This document shows, piece after piece, positions 8,296 through 17,230 of a stretch of DNA of 64,000 nt. The number at the start of each line of letters is the position of its first letter. The stretch's first letter is position 1. Under the pieces are notes generated by a model. That model was not told where the DNA came from. It made no database searches and worked only from the letters and a program-made list of their open reading frames with translations. Origin of the DNA: Bacillus sp. CHD6a (lineage in GTDB: Bacteria > Bacillota > Bacilli > Bacillales > Bacillaceae_I); contig NZ_LBMD01000010.1 in assembly GCF_001293645.1 (NCBI RefSeq), positions 124,001 to 188,000 of the forward strand, given 5' to 3'. Made by a program: the position numbers and the translations under genes.

Positions 8296-8705
8296 AGAGT
8301 TTTTCTAACTCCTGTAGATTTCCGTTTCAGGTATTCGCTTTCCCCGGGATGGTGCTTGAGCCTCTTCACAACGCTTCGAAGCCACTGAAAAAGACCTTGA
8401 TTTTGAAATTTTATTAAACACCGCTGTTGATTTCCGCAAATGGCTTCGCTTTCCTAGGGAAGGTGCTTGAGCCTCCTCGCTTCGCTGCGGGGTCTCAAGC
8501 TACCTTTAGCTCCCTCAGGAGTCTTCGCCTTTTGCTCCAATCCACAGCTAGGAATCATAAAAAACTTCACGTTATCATTTTTTCAGTGGCTTCGCTACGC
8601 CTGCGGGGTCTCCACCTAGCGTTAGCTCCCTCAGGACAAGGAATGCTTCGGCAGCGATTCCTCGCACGAAGAAAATGCGTTAGCATTTTCAAGGAGTCTC
8701 ATACC
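8296..8705 (-). repeat. Palindromic element cluster A (three units, minus orientation)
   Basis: Three related units. The full one at 8423-8548 is bounded by GCTGTTGATT and AATCCACAGC and contains GCTCCCTCAGGAGTC and TCGCCTTTTGCTCC. A partial unit lies at about 8296-8384. A truncated unit with the long insert (ACAAGGAATGCTTCGG to AAAATGCGTTAGC) lies at 8582-8705. The same element occurs in clusters B, C and D. Open reading frames here are by-products of the repeat. The cluster fills the yheA-yheB gap. Confidence 0.85.
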
Positions 8706-8737
8706 TTATACTTCAATCTCCAGGAATATCCTCTATC

Positions 8738-9871
8738 TCAAAGAATCAGCACAAGCAATCCTTGTAGTAGTCCTATTAGGCCTCCAAGTAGGGCTCCGAG
8801 GTAGGTGATTAGTTTTAGTTCTCGGCGGGAGACGGAGAGAACCATTTCTTCCACTTCTTGAAGGGAAAAGGATTCAACCTGATCTCGCACCACTTCTTCA
8901 AGTTTTAATCTTACAAGCAATTCTTCCAATTTCTCCAGTAAGAGTTCGCTTCCTGTTGCAAATGCAGAAGGAATAAGTTTATTCATCATCCATGGATAGA
9001 TAGGTTCTATCGCTTCCTTGATTGTTTTGTTCATCCATTTAGGAACATTCACTGTGCGTTCTACTACTGTATGAAGAGAGGTAAGAATTGCTTCTTTGGA
9101 AACTCTTTTTTCAAGGTCCTGTAGCTCCATCTCCTTCAGTTTGTTCCATTCTCGATACAAAACATTGATTAGGACATCCTTTGTACCATCGTGCTTGAGG
9201 AATTTGATCATTTCAGGTTGCACCTTATCGACTAAGGGATAGTTCCCCATAAACATTTGTACAACACTTCCCAATTTTCCTCTTGTTGCAATAAAGTCGT
9301 TGATCATTTTTGACAACTGTCTTTTCCCATCTTCACTTTCAAAATGGTAGATCGCTTTGTCCAAGATGAATGCTGAAACTGCCGGGATATTACGTTCAAC
9401 AGAGTGCAACAAGTTTACAGGAAAAACCTGTTGAATAGGTTTTGAACGCAATGGTGTCATTACTTCTTCATATTTACTTTCCACGATCTGATGTAAATTA
9501 TTTTGAAAAAGGGTTTGTGCGTCCTCTATTCCTAACTTCTCTAGTATTTCTTGGACACTGACTCCTTTTTCAAGGTATCGGGCCATTTCTTCTTTTATCC
9601 ATAGCTCCGACTTTTCCCTAAAAGAGCTGTTCATTAATCTTCTTTTCATGCTTTCTGCCGTCAAAAGGCGTTCCATGACTAATTTTCCCAATTGGTCAGC
9701 AAGCTCAGACCTTCTTTTTGGTATCAATCCAGGTGTAAATGGGACCCGTTTTTTAAATATAAAGATTGGGTTATACGGTCTGAACAGCATTCGAATCGCA
9801 AGAGAATTGGTAACCCCTCCTATCAAGGCGCCAATCGCCATCATTATTACAATAACAAACAAGATATCCAT
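8738..9871 (-). CDS. yheB: YheB, DUF445 family membrane-associated protein
   Basis: A 377-residue DUF445 protein. A hydrophobic N-terminal segment (about residues 1-25) contains the conserved GALIGGVTNSLAIRMLFRP motif; a second follows at the C-terminus (about 355-377, GALLGGLIGLLQGLLVLIL). Between them lies a long helical, charged region. Both ends are probably in the membrane with the middle in the cytoplasm. Function is unknown; the position next to yheC/yheD is conserved in Bacillus. The gene is divergent from the ATP-grasp array with about 118 bp between starts. Palindrome cluster A follows its stop codon. Confidence 0.86.
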   Translation of the reverse strand: MDILFVIVIMMAIGALIGGVTNSLAIRMLFRPYNPIFIFKKRVPFTPGLIPKRRSELADQLGKLVMERLLTAESMKRRLMNSSFREKSELWIKEEMARYLEKGVSVQEILEKLGIEDAQTLFQNNLHQIVESKYEEVMTPLRSKPIQQVFPVNLLHSVERNIPAVSAFILDKAIYHFESEDGKRQLSKMINDFIATRGKLGSVVQMFMGNYPLVDKVQPEMIKFLKHDGTKDVLINVLYREWNKLKEMELQDLEKRVSKEAILTSLHTVVERTVNVPKWMNKTIKEAIEPIYPWMMNKLIPSAFATGSELLLEKLEELLVRLKLEEVVRDQVESFSLQEVEEMVLSVSRRELKLITYLGALLGGLIGLLQGLLVLIL

Positions 9872-9989
9872 CTATCGTCAACCTCTTTCTTATCACCGAT
9901 TTATCTGCATTTCAATACTATAGATTGTGGGGCAAATTCCCCTGTTTCTCCTAAACAGCCTAACCTTAGACAAAAAATGAGGGAAAAAC

Positions 9990-11366
9990 ATGAATTTTTC
10001 AGCTGCAAGAATGATACCTATTGAAATGAATGCATCTGTACCAATTATACAAGTAAGTGAAGCTTTAGCAAAAAAATTAAAGCTTCCTGAACATATATCT
10101 TTATGTACGGTTCAATGTAGCCGGAATACAATGACATGTAATATCGTAACTATCAATATAGAAGAAAACGTGTTGAAACTCGACCGAAGTATCCAGAAAT
10201 CTTTGTTACTTTTTGAAGAGGAACGAACTTACCTCATCACATATAACACTGAATTAAACACACTCCATATCGGCCCTGTTATCGCTCTCCTCACAGAAAT
10301 CGGAATGAAGGGCGAAAATTGTATCGATCTTAAGTCTATTGAAGAGTATTGCATGGAGCTTGCCAACTACTCGGAGGATATCGGTGTTATCTTCTATGTA
10401 TTCACGCTTGACGATCAATACAAAGAAAAACATATCGAGGGGTACTACTTGGAGAACAACAACTGGAACAAAGCGCTGCTTCCATATCCCCAAGTCGTGC
10501 ACAACCGCCTCCATAAACGTACGAACGAGAAGAGTGAAATGTTTCGTGAATTTACAGCTCAATTGCAAGAATGGGAGATTCCTTACTTCAATGATCACTT
10601 TCTGAACAAGTGGACCGTACATGAACAGCTTGTCCATGTAGACCACTTGGCTCCTTATTTGCCAGAGACGGCACTATTTTCTGTTAAACGGCTAGAGTCT
10701 TGGTTAGAAATTCATTCTACTCTTTTTTTGAAACCAATCAATGGCAGTCAAGGTAAACAGATATTTAAAGTTTGCAAAACTCAAGATGGGTACACACTGG
10801 ATTACTCTTCCCTTCAACAACAAGTATCTCAAAAATATAGCAGCATAACGGATTTGTACAAGCGACTTTCTCCTGAGGTCAAGAAGAGGCAATATATCCT
10901 TCAGCAAGGGTTAGACCTTCTTCATATAGATGGGAGGTCCGTGGACTTCCGCTATCTGTGTCATCGCACTGAAAACAATCGTTGGCAGGTCACTTCCTCT
11001 ACCGCAAGGGCCTCAAAGAGCGGATCATTCGTATCCAACCTAGCTCAGGGAGGAGAAATGCTCTCCGTCCAACAAGTACTTCGAACGAAATTTGACACAA
11101 GAGAACTTACGCAAATTCGAAAACTTTTAAAGGAATTGGCACTTGAAGCGGCAGGCGAAATCGGAGCTGCCTCAGATGGACTTTTTGGAGAATTGGGGAT
11201 TGACCTTGCAATAGATACCACAGGCCACCCTTGGATCATTGAGGTCAATACAAAACCATCAAAGAATTTAGATCAACCAATTAATGCAAGAAGCATCCGA
11301 CCTTCTGCCAAAGCCGTCATAATCTACTGTTTATATCTTATACATGAACACTTAAAGGAGAGATAA
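9990..11366 (+). CDS. YheC/YheD family ATP-grasp protein, paralogue 1
   Basis: A 458-residue protein of the endospore coat-associated YheC/D family. An N-terminal beta-rich domain (about residues 1-85) precedes the region with the conserved HNRLHKR and FNKWTVHEQL elements, then an ATP-grasp domain: phosphate-loop FLKPINGSQGKQIFK (about 244-258), DFRYLCHR (about 320) and the metal-binding end ELGIDLAIDTTGHPWIIEVN (about 400-420). All key elements are present, so it should be an active ATP-dependent ligase of unknown substrate. B. subtilis YheC and YheD are spore-associated. It is the first of four tandem paralogues, one base before the next. GAGGG precedes the ATG. Confidence 0.85.
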   Translation: MNFSAARMIPIEMNASVPIIQVSEALAKKLKLPEHISLCTVQCSRNTMTCNIVTINIEENVLKLDRSIQKSLLLFEEERTYLITYNTELNTLHIGPVIALLTEIGMKGENCIDLKSIEEYCMELANYSEDIGVIFYVFTLDDQYKEKHIEGYYLENNNWNKALLPYPQVVHNRLHKRTNEKSEMFREFTAQLQEWEIPYFNDHFLNKWTVHEQLVHVDHLAPYLPETALFSVKRLESWLEIHSTLFLKPINGSQGKQIFKVCKTQDGYTLDYSSLQQQVSQKYSSITDLYKRLSPEVKKRQYILQQGLDLLHIDGRSVDFRYLCHRTENNRWQVTSSTARASKSGSFVSNLAQGGEMLSVQQVLRTKFDTRELTQIRKLLKELALEAAGEIGAASDGLFGELGIDLAIDTTGHPWIIEVNTKPSKNLDQPINARSIRPSAKAVIIYCLYLIHEHLKER

Positions 11367-11367
11367 T

Positions 11368-12426
11368 ATGATCACCCTAGGTGTCCTCTCATTTTCACAA
11401 CCGACTTTTTACTTTACAAAGATAGCTGAACAAGCTGCTAAAAATGGTGTCAGGATATGCATTTTTTCACCAACTCAATTGGCAGAAAGGACATCTCACG
11501 TATCAGGCCTCACGTACAATTCCAACAAGAAGGAATGGCTGGATTCCACATTTCCCATTCCTTCCTTTATTTATGACCGCTGCTATTACGGAACCAAGAA
11601 AGCGCAATTGTTTAAAGCAGGAACAGACTCTTTGAAGTTACAGGAAAATATACAGTTCCTAGGATACGGCCTACCAAATAAATGGGAAGTTTATAACACG
11701 TTATCACCCATACAGGAAATTCAACCCTTCTTTCCTCTCACAAAAAAACTTACGAGCGTCACATTTTTCTTATCACACTTCCGAAAAAAAAATAGTTGGC
11801 TCATTAAACCCATTAATGGGTCCCAAGGAAGAGGGTTAATAAAGGTAGAAAAGGTCCATGGCCAATATATCGTAAAAGAGGTGATTCAGCCCGGAGAATC
11901 TCTCTATATATTTAGGACTGATCACCATCTGAAAAAGTGGCTGCATAGTCGCATGAAGGACACAGAGTATATCTTTCAACCATTTCTACCTTTGCAGAAT
12001 AAAAAGGATGTTCCTTTTGATTTAAGGTTATTTTTACAAAAAAATGAAGCCGGCAATTGGGTGGAAAGAGTGCGGTGTATCCGGACAGGCCCCAAGAATC
12101 ATATCACCTCCAATCTTGCAGGTGGTGGGGAAATGCTTCCTTTCTCAGTGATTATTCAAGGCTTACACCGCGCAAAAAGAGAGGAAATAGAAAGAAATTT
12201 GCAGATTATTGTACAACATCTTCCTTCTGCCATTGACCAGACAATTTCCCCTCTTTTTGAATTGGGGATAGACATTGGGATCGACCCTGACTATAATTTA
12301 TGGATTTTAGATATTAATTCAAAGCCCGGTCATAAGATAGTAACAATGGCTTCTCCTTCTGTTCAGACAGAAATTTATGAAGCCCCGAGCAAGTACTGCA
12401 TGTACTTGTCGTCAATAAAAAGGTGA
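11368..12426 (+). CDS. YheC/YheD family ATP-grasp protein, paralogue 2 (short form)
   Basis: A 352-residue member without the N-terminal beta domain of paralogues 1 and 3. It starts MITLGVLSFSQPTFYF, the short-form type of the family. ATP-grasp motifs are intact: IKPINGSQGRGLIKVE (about residues 148-163), DLRLFLQKN (about 218) and ELGIDIGIDPDYNLWILDIN (about 293-312). GGAGAG lies just before the ATG, one base after the previous stop. The last codon overlaps the next gene's upstream region, so the array is one transcription unit with coupled translation. Substrate unknown; a spore-surface or cell-envelope modification is inferred from the family name only. Confidence 0.83.
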   Translation: MITLGVLSFSQPTFYFTKIAEQAAKNGVRICIFSPTQLAERTSHVSGLTYNSNKKEWLDSTFPIPSFIYDRCYYGTKKAQLFKAGTDSLKLQENIQFLGYGLPNKWEVYNTLSPIQEIQPFFPLTKKLTSVTFFLSHFRKKNSWLIKPINGSQGRGLIKVEKVHGQYIVKEVIQPGESLYIFRTDHHLKKWLHSRMKDTEYIFQPFLPLQNKKDVPFDLRLFLQKNEAGNWVERVRCIRTGPKNHITSNLAGGGEMLPFSVIIQGLHRAKREEIERNLQIIVQHLPSAIDQTISPLFELGIDIGIDPDYNLWILDINSKPGHKIVTMASPSVQTEIYEAPSKYCMYLSSIKR

Positions 12427-12443
12427 CCAAACGGGAGTTGATG

Positions 12444-13805
12444 ATGTTGAAAGCACTCATACCTGTTAAATGCAGAGATGATTTAAAAGAACACCAAATT
12501 CTTGTTCCGGATGAGATTAGCAATGACCACATAGAATCCATCGCTTTTGGAACACATCAGTATGCCTGTCATGGAATTTCACATGGAGGGCATTCTCTCT
12601 ATCTTTCTGTATCATTGTTTAAAAAGTTGCTTGTCCCTTATGAAGGGAATATCCATGTATTTGTGCATGAGGGCACCCTTCATCTTGGCCCTCTAATTGG
12701 AATCTTCACAGCAGGGTTTACTAGTTCCATGATTAGGCCGATAGGTGAACGGTCATTATTCTTCTCCAAACTGCTGGCAACGGAACGAAAAGTAGGTGCT
12801 TATATGTTTCTTTTCGGAGCTAATCATATTGATTGGGAAGAGGGAACGATGGAAGGTTTCATGTTTACAGAACACGGTTGGAGAAAAAGGACCCTCCCTT
12901 TTCCTCACGTTGTTTACGATCGCCTTCCTAACAGGCGGACAGAGAAACATAGGCTTCTTGCACATACACGAGAAAAGATGCAAAAGGATTATGCCATTCC
13001 CTGGTTCAACCCAGGTTTCTTCAACAAGTGGGATATTCATCAAAAGCTTATGATTGAAGAAAATATTGTCCCTTACCTACCAGAAACACACAATAACGTG
13101 TCCATTGAGAAAATGGAGAGATTATTATCTAAATATCCTTTCATATATCTAAAACCTACAAATGGCAGTTTAGGACTAGGTGTTTACAAAATTATTTATA
13201 ACCGGGAAGAAGAAACCTATTATGCTCGCTATAAAAATGAGGATTTTGTTAATAAGCTGCAGCGTTCCTCTTCTCTTGAAGCGCTGTTGGCACATGTCCT
13301 TAAAAACAAGGACTTGTCCTCTTATCTCATTCAACAAGGTATTTCTTTATTAAAAGTAGAGGATTCCTTCGTTGATTTTCGCGTTCATACGAATAAAGAT
13401 GAACAAGGGAATTGGGTTGTGAGTGCGATGGCTGCCAAGCTTAGCGGCAAAGGGAGCATTACCACCCATGCCAACAGCGGTGGAGTGATCAAGACAATTT
13501 CGGACATATTTCCAGAAAAAGATGAACAAGAAGCAGTCATTGATAAATTGTCTCAAGCCTCCCTTACAATCAGCAATGCCATTGATACACATATGCCGGG
13601 ATTTATCGGAGAAATTGGTTTTGATTTTGGGCTTGATAAAGAGCACAAGCTTTGGATGTTTGAAGCAAACTCCAAGCCTGGTCGTTCCATTTTCTATCAT
13701 CCAAAGTTGAGGAACGAAGATATCTTAACTCGTAAGTTGTCCATTGAGTATGCCGTGTATTTGACAGAGAATACAATAAAAAATCCGGAAGGTGTTTTTT
13801 CATGA
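12444..13805 (+). CDS. YheC/YheD family ATP-grasp protein, paralogue 3
   Basis: A long-form member of about 453 residues with an N-terminal beta domain followed by VYDRLPNRRTEKHRL and FNKWDIHQKL, parallel to paralogue 1. ATP-grasp motifs: YLKPTNGSLGLGVYKI (about residues 235-250), DFRVHTNKD (about 312) and GEIGFDFGLDKEHKLWMFEA (about 392-411). The start is uncertain. ATG 12444 is six bases after GGGAG and is preferred; ATG 12441 and a GTG at 12423 that overlaps the previous stop are alternatives. It ends in an ATGA overlap with paralogue 4. Similarity to paralogue 1 in layout suggests duplication of a long form. Confidence 0.83.
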   Translation: MLKALIPVKCRDDLKEHQILVPDEISNDHIESIAFGTHQYACHGISHGGHSLYLSVSLFKKLLVPYEGNIHVFVHEGTLHLGPLIGIFTAGFTSSMIRPIGERSLFFSKLLATERKVGAYMFLFGANHIDWEEGTMEGFMFTEHGWRKRTLPFPHVVYDRLPNRRTEKHRLLAHTREKMQKDYAIPWFNPGFFNKWDIHQKLMIEENIVPYLPETHNNVSIEKMERLLSKYPFIYLKPTNGSLGLGVYKIIYNREEETYYARYKNEDFVNKLQRSSSLEALLAHVLKNKDLSSYLIQQGISLLKVEDSFVDFRVHTNKDEQGNWVVSAMAAKLSGKGSITTHANSGGVIKTISDIFPEKDEQEAVIDKLSQASLTISNAIDTHMPGFIGEIGFDFGLDKEHKLWMFEANSKPGRSIFYHPKLRNEDILTRKLSIEYAVYLTENTIKNPEGVFS

Positions 13806-14995
13806 TTGAACTATTTTATGAGATTACCTCCCAGACTTGGTACCAGCGATTTGACGCAGAGCAGAAAGTGACATTGGGAAAGTACTCTACTGTCCCATAT
13901 AAAATGGAACATACTAGCAAAGCTATTAGCTTTCCCTTCTTGCTAAAGGACATGAAAGCCGGTCCGCTTATCGGTATTTTGGCAAGTCCGAAACAGGATG
14001 GATTTATAGGGAATATTGGCCTTTTTAAAAGAATACAACGAACTCTTCAAGAATCGGGTGGATTATCAGTAGTCGTTACTCCAGAACAACTGACAGACGA
14101 TGGAATTAATGGTTTTTGTTATCTGCCTACGCACGACCAGTGGATCAAGCTACAAACTCCACTTCCTGACCTTTTGTATAATCGTTTGTCACGATATGAG
14201 GATGAAAAACTTTTCTTAGAGCAAACAGAAAAGCTTACTTCTCTTTATCATATTCCAGTTTTCAACCCACATTTTTTTGACAAGTGGGAGTTATACTTAC
14301 AGCTTAAAGATAACGAGATGTTGGCACATCACGTACCCAAGACGGACATTTTATCGGAAGATACATTAACAGAGTATCTCTCGACCTATCCGGAAGTATA
14401 TATAAAAAAGAGAAAGAGTAAGAGAGGAAAAGGAGTTTTTCTTATAACCAGAAACGGAAACACGTACTTGATGAAGTCAACATCCACTACTACCGTCCTT
14501 TTTCCATCTCTTAGTAAACTTGCCCGTTATTTTGAAAAAGAAGAACCTTTAAATTCTTATATTATTCAAGAAGCCATCACTACAGTGCCGATGAGAGGAA
14601 AGAAATTCGATTACCGAGTATTGGCCCATTCAAGCGGCAATCGCTTTGCTATTACAGGAGTAGGTGTTCGAATGGCAAAAAAACAGCAGGTAACCACCCA
14701 CGTCCCTGCAGGTGGAGTAATTGTGGGAACGGAAGAGCTACCAGTTAAAACAGATCATGAAATAATGGAACAACTTATTTACCAATGTGGGAAACAGCTT
14801 TCTTCTTTTTATGATGATATTGGGGAATTTTCCGCTGACATTGGTGTTACACCTGATGGTAATCATTTCATCTTTGAATTGAATGCCAAGCCGATGGATT
14901 TTGATGAGCCACCTATAAAGCAACGAGCAACTGAAAATATTACCAAGGTGTTCTATGAACGTTCTGGCTTTTCTTTGCAGGAATCCTCCACTTAA
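13802..14995 (+). CDS. YheC/YheD family ATP-grasp protein, paralogue 4 (divergent)
   Basis: A 397-residue member that overlaps the previous gene by four bases (ATGA) and has GGAAGGTG before its start. The family elements are LYNRLSRYEDEK (about residues 121-132), FDKWELYLQL and the end GEFSADIGVTPDGNHFIFEL (about 340-359). The glycine loop reads YIKKRKSKRGKGVFLI instead of KPxNGSxGxG, and the metal-site Glu-x-Asn is kept as ELN. Nucleotide binding may therefore be weakened or altered. It may be a regulatory or structural partner of the other three; that is inference. Confidence 0.8.
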   Translation: MIELFYEITSQTWYQRFDAEQKVTLGKYSTVPYKMEHTSKAISFPFLLKDMKAGPLIGILASPKQDGFIGNIGLFKRIQRTLQESGGLSVVVTPEQLTDDGINGFCYLPTHDQWIKLQTPLPDLLYNRLSRYEDEKLFLEQTEKLTSLYHIPVFNPHFFDKWELYLQLKDNEMLAHHVPKTDILSEDTLTEYLSTYPEVYIKKRKSKRGKGVFLITRNGNTYLMKSTSTTTVLFPSLSKLARYFEKEEPLNSYIIQEAITTVPMRGKKFDYRVLAHSSGNRFAITGVGVRMAKKQQVTTHVPAGGVIVGTEELPVKTDHEIMEQLIYQCGKQLSSFYDDIGEFSADIGVTPDGNHFIFELNAKPMDFDEPPIKQRATENITKVFYERSGFSLQESST

Positions 14996-15043
14996 TGTCG
15001 AATAATGTTACAAGTCGTCATTACCGCATGAGGAGGAAAAGGC

Positions 15044-15256
15044 ATGATTTCACACTTTCAATTAAAACCGTTCCATCAAAATAACCAACTGCCTGGATGG
15101 CACCTTTCCTTTTATTATAAAGGTCACTCTGTAAAAGCCGTCTATCACAAAAACGGTTCCATAGAATGGCCAGAATCGCAGACCTTTTCCGAAGAAGAAA
15201 AACAAGCCGTGGAAGCTCAGATTCATGAACTGATGCTCTTTCACGTATACGATTGA
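15044..15256 (+). CDS. yheE: YheE-like small protein (DUF5342)
   Basis: A 70-residue soluble protein with a beta-rich first half (HLSFYYKGHSVKAVYHKNG, about residues 22-40) and a C-terminal helix (SEEEKQAVEAQIHELM, about 49-64). Length, sequence type and position directly after the yheC/D array match B. subtilis YheE. The function is not known. AGGAGG precedes the ATG at a good distance. It lies 48 bp after paralogue 4 with no terminator between them, so it is probably co-transcribed with the ATP-grasp genes. Confidence 0.78.
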   Translation: MISHFQLKPFHQNNQLPGWHLSFYYKGHSVKAVYHKNGSIEWPESQTFSEEEKQAVEAQIHELMLFHVYD

Positions 15257-15308
15257 AGAATCATTTTCCCTCCTTTAGATAAACTAACGAAAAAGGAGGG
15301 ATTTATTT

Positions 15309-15488
15309 ATGACAGATAAGAAAAAGACCGATAAAGGCCCACAATATGAAGGAAGAGATGAATATTTCATGGATATTGACAGGTATATCAATGAAGGGCT
15401 AGCTGGTGGAACTGTCTTTGAACGGGACCAATACACGAACATAGAAGAAGCACGTGATCTAGAAAAAGAAGAACCACCTAAAGAATAA
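15309..15488 (+). CDS. Small acidic hypothetical protein (possibly YozQ/DUF4025-like)
   Basis: A 59-residue hydrophilic protein, MTDKKKTDKGPQYEG at the start and EKEEPPKE at the end, with no membrane segment and no cysteine. AAAAAGGAGGG lies eight bases before the ATG, a very strong ribosome binding site, so translation is likely. The central EGLAGGTVFERDQYT stretch recalls small YozQ-like Bacillus proteins, but I cannot confirm the family. It lies 52 bp after yheE on the same strand. Confidence 0.65.
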   Translation: MTDKKKTDKGPQYEGRDEYFMDIDRYINEGLAGGTVFERDQYTNIEEARDLEKEEPPKE

Positions 15489-15590
15489 CGATTAAACTCT
15501 TCCCTTTTTCGGAGGAGTTTTTTATTCCTTTGTTTCCCGTGTTCTCTTCGATATAATAGAATGAATAGCTTAGAAGGAAAGGGATTAAAC

Positions 15591-16508
15591 ATGTACAACC
15601 AATTAAAAAAAATATTTAGGGACGCTCTTATCCAGACATCCTCCCCACACAGCTTTTCACATTATCTTTGGTTCACTTCATCAGCAAATGAATATTACGG
15701 AATAGAAAAAGAAGCATTGACTACAAAAGATATTTTGCTGTTAGAAACATTTTTGCAAAAGGTAGAAGAACATCAACTATCCATGAGTGAAAAGGAACAG
15801 TGGTGGCATGAACTATTATTTGGCACCCCTCCCCAAACGTCACCCTATACCTTCCAAAGGTCTTTCCGCTTCATTCATTTTGAATTCTCCGAACCACTAT
15901 TGAACAAGGAAGAATGGAAAGAAGCTCTGGTTGCGTTTTTTGATAGCGACTTAGAGATTGTATGGAAAAACTTTACTTCCGGGGTAATTGTGGACTTTCT
16001 ATCTGATGTGAAAGAAGAGGAAACGGTTCCTCTCCCTGATATAATTGATATCACTGCCTCTGACTTCTATACGAATGTAAAGTTTTATATCGGAGCATAC
16101 ACCAATTTAGAAGAAAAACTGGCAGACTTATTTCGCTTTGAGCAAAATTGCCTTGTACGGTCCTTAAAAGCAAGGAAACAGGCAAACATACATACATTCC
16201 AACACGCTCTCCCTTTTATGCTGACAGAACACATAGATGCCCAACAAATCATTTATATCAAAAAGATCTTTGGCACGATGATAGATGATGAAAAAGAACT
16301 TTTGCAAAGCGTAAAAGTCTTTATAGAAAATAATATGAATGTGTCATTAACAGCCAAGAAACTATTCATGCACCGTAACAGTCTCCAATACCGAATCGAT
16401 AAATTTATAGAACGGACAGGCATAGACATCAAAAACTTCCAAGGCGCTATGGCCGCCTATCTAGCAATCATTATCATCGAAAGTAGTGCGTTTCAATTCA
16501 AAATCTAG
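15591..16508 (+). CDS. PucR/CdaR-type transcriptional regulator
   Basis: A 305-residue protein. Its last 65 residues form the PucR C-terminal helix-turn-helix: LLQSVKVFIENNMNVSLTAK (about residues 240-260), then LFMHRNSLQYRIDKFIERTG (about 262-281), the diagnostic H-x-NS-x-xYR core. The rest has no obvious sensor motif and is about half the length of purine-catabolism PucR, closer to the regulators often found beside msmX in Bacilli. It may control sugar or sugar-diacid use; that is inference from the family. ATG 15591 follows GGAAAGGG; an ATG 30 bases upstream lacks a site. Palindrome cluster B follows. Confidence 0.78.
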   Translation: MYNQLKKIFRDALIQTSSPHSFSHYLWFTSSANEYYGIEKEALTTKDILLLETFLQKVEEHQLSMSEKEQWWHELLFGTPPQTSPYTFQRSFRFIHFEFSEPLLNKEEWKEALVAFFDSDLEIVWKNFTSGVIVDFLSDVKEEETVPLPDIIDITASDFYTNVKFYIGAYTNLEEKLADLFRFEQNCLVRSLKARKQANIHTFQHALPFMLTEHIDAQQIIYIKKIFGTMIDDEKELLQSVKVFIENNMNVSLTAKKLFMHRNSLQYRIDKFIERTGIDIKNFQGAMAAYLAIIIIESSAFQFKI

Positions 16509-16617
16509 TTGATTCAAGTGGTAGGCGCGCAGACTCCCGCACGATAGAGGGACATGATAGAAACCAACGGAGGAGAGTACTGAAATACTGATTTCAAAAA
16601 GTACTTGGTGACTTCTA

Positions 16618-17014
16618 GCTGGTGATTGGAGCAAAAGGCGAAGACTCCTTGAAAATGCTATACTTTGTTTCGCTGCCCAAGCCTTCCTTGTCCTGAGGGA
16701 GGTAGCGCTAGGTGGAGACCCCACAGGCGTAGCGAGACCACTTAAAAACTGATATCGTAAAGTTTTTTACGAATCCTAGCTGTGGATTGGAGCAAAAGGC
16801 GAAGACTCCTGAGGGAGCTAGCGCTAGGTGGAGACCCCGCAGGCGTAGCCGAGGAGGCTCCAGCAGTGCCCCTAGGAAAGCGAAGCCTTTTGCGGAAATC
16901 AACAGCGGTGTTTAAGAGAAAAATAAAACCATGTGCTTTTCAGTGGCCTGGCATTGCCGAGGAGGCTCCAGCAGCGTCCCCAGGAAAGCGAAGCCATTTG
17001 CGGAAATCAACAGC
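16618..17014 (+). repeat. Palindromic element cluster B (three units, plus orientation)
   Basis: Unit B1 (16618-16755) carries the long insert and ends truncated at ACTGATAT. Unit B2 (16779-16906, 128 bp) is full length from GCTGTGGATT to AATCAACAGC. Unit B3 (16941-17014) is a right-half copy starting CAGTGGCC. Shared blocks are GGAGCAAAAGGCGAAGACTC, AGCGCTAGGTGGAGACCCC and AAAGCGAAGCC. It occupies most of the gap before msmX. Reading frames inside it (for example around 16782-17114) are repeat by-products. Confidence 0.87.
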
Positions 17015-17200
17015 GGCGGTAAACCAAAGAGTGGACTTTTTCAAGGGCTTCCAACGGAGAAAGGGACTAACGGACCGCGAGGAAAGGATACCAACCGTTC
17101 TCCACCACCTCTAAGTAACGTTGCACAAAGACGTTGCTTTTTTTTGTGCAACTTGTACATTTACGAAATGTATGCGTTTTCGGTAAACTAATAACAGATT

Positions 17201-17215
17201 AAGAAAACGATTTCA
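17201..17215 (+). promoter_or_regulatory. Possible cre (CcpA) site before msmX
   Basis: AAGAAAACGATTTCA matches the loose cre consensus WTGNAANCGNWNNCW at all positions but one. It ends 15 bases before the msmX ATG, where CcpA binding would block transcription or early elongation. It is a weak match and only suggestive. Confidence 0.35.
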
Positions 17216-17230
17216 TAGGGGGAAACAAAC

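Noticed and set aside
8296-8705. CRISPR-like array from spaced repeats
   Set aside because: Units are long, few, irregular and palindromic, with no uniform spacers and no cas genes.
8427-8804. Plus-strand open frame of 125 codons near yheB
   Set aside because: It lies within the palindromic repeat and the antisense of yheB, has no ribosome binding site, and its composition follows the repeat.
16782-17114. Open frame of 110 codons before msmX
   Set aside because: It is a translation of palindrome units B2 and B3, which recur in non-coding positions elsewhere.
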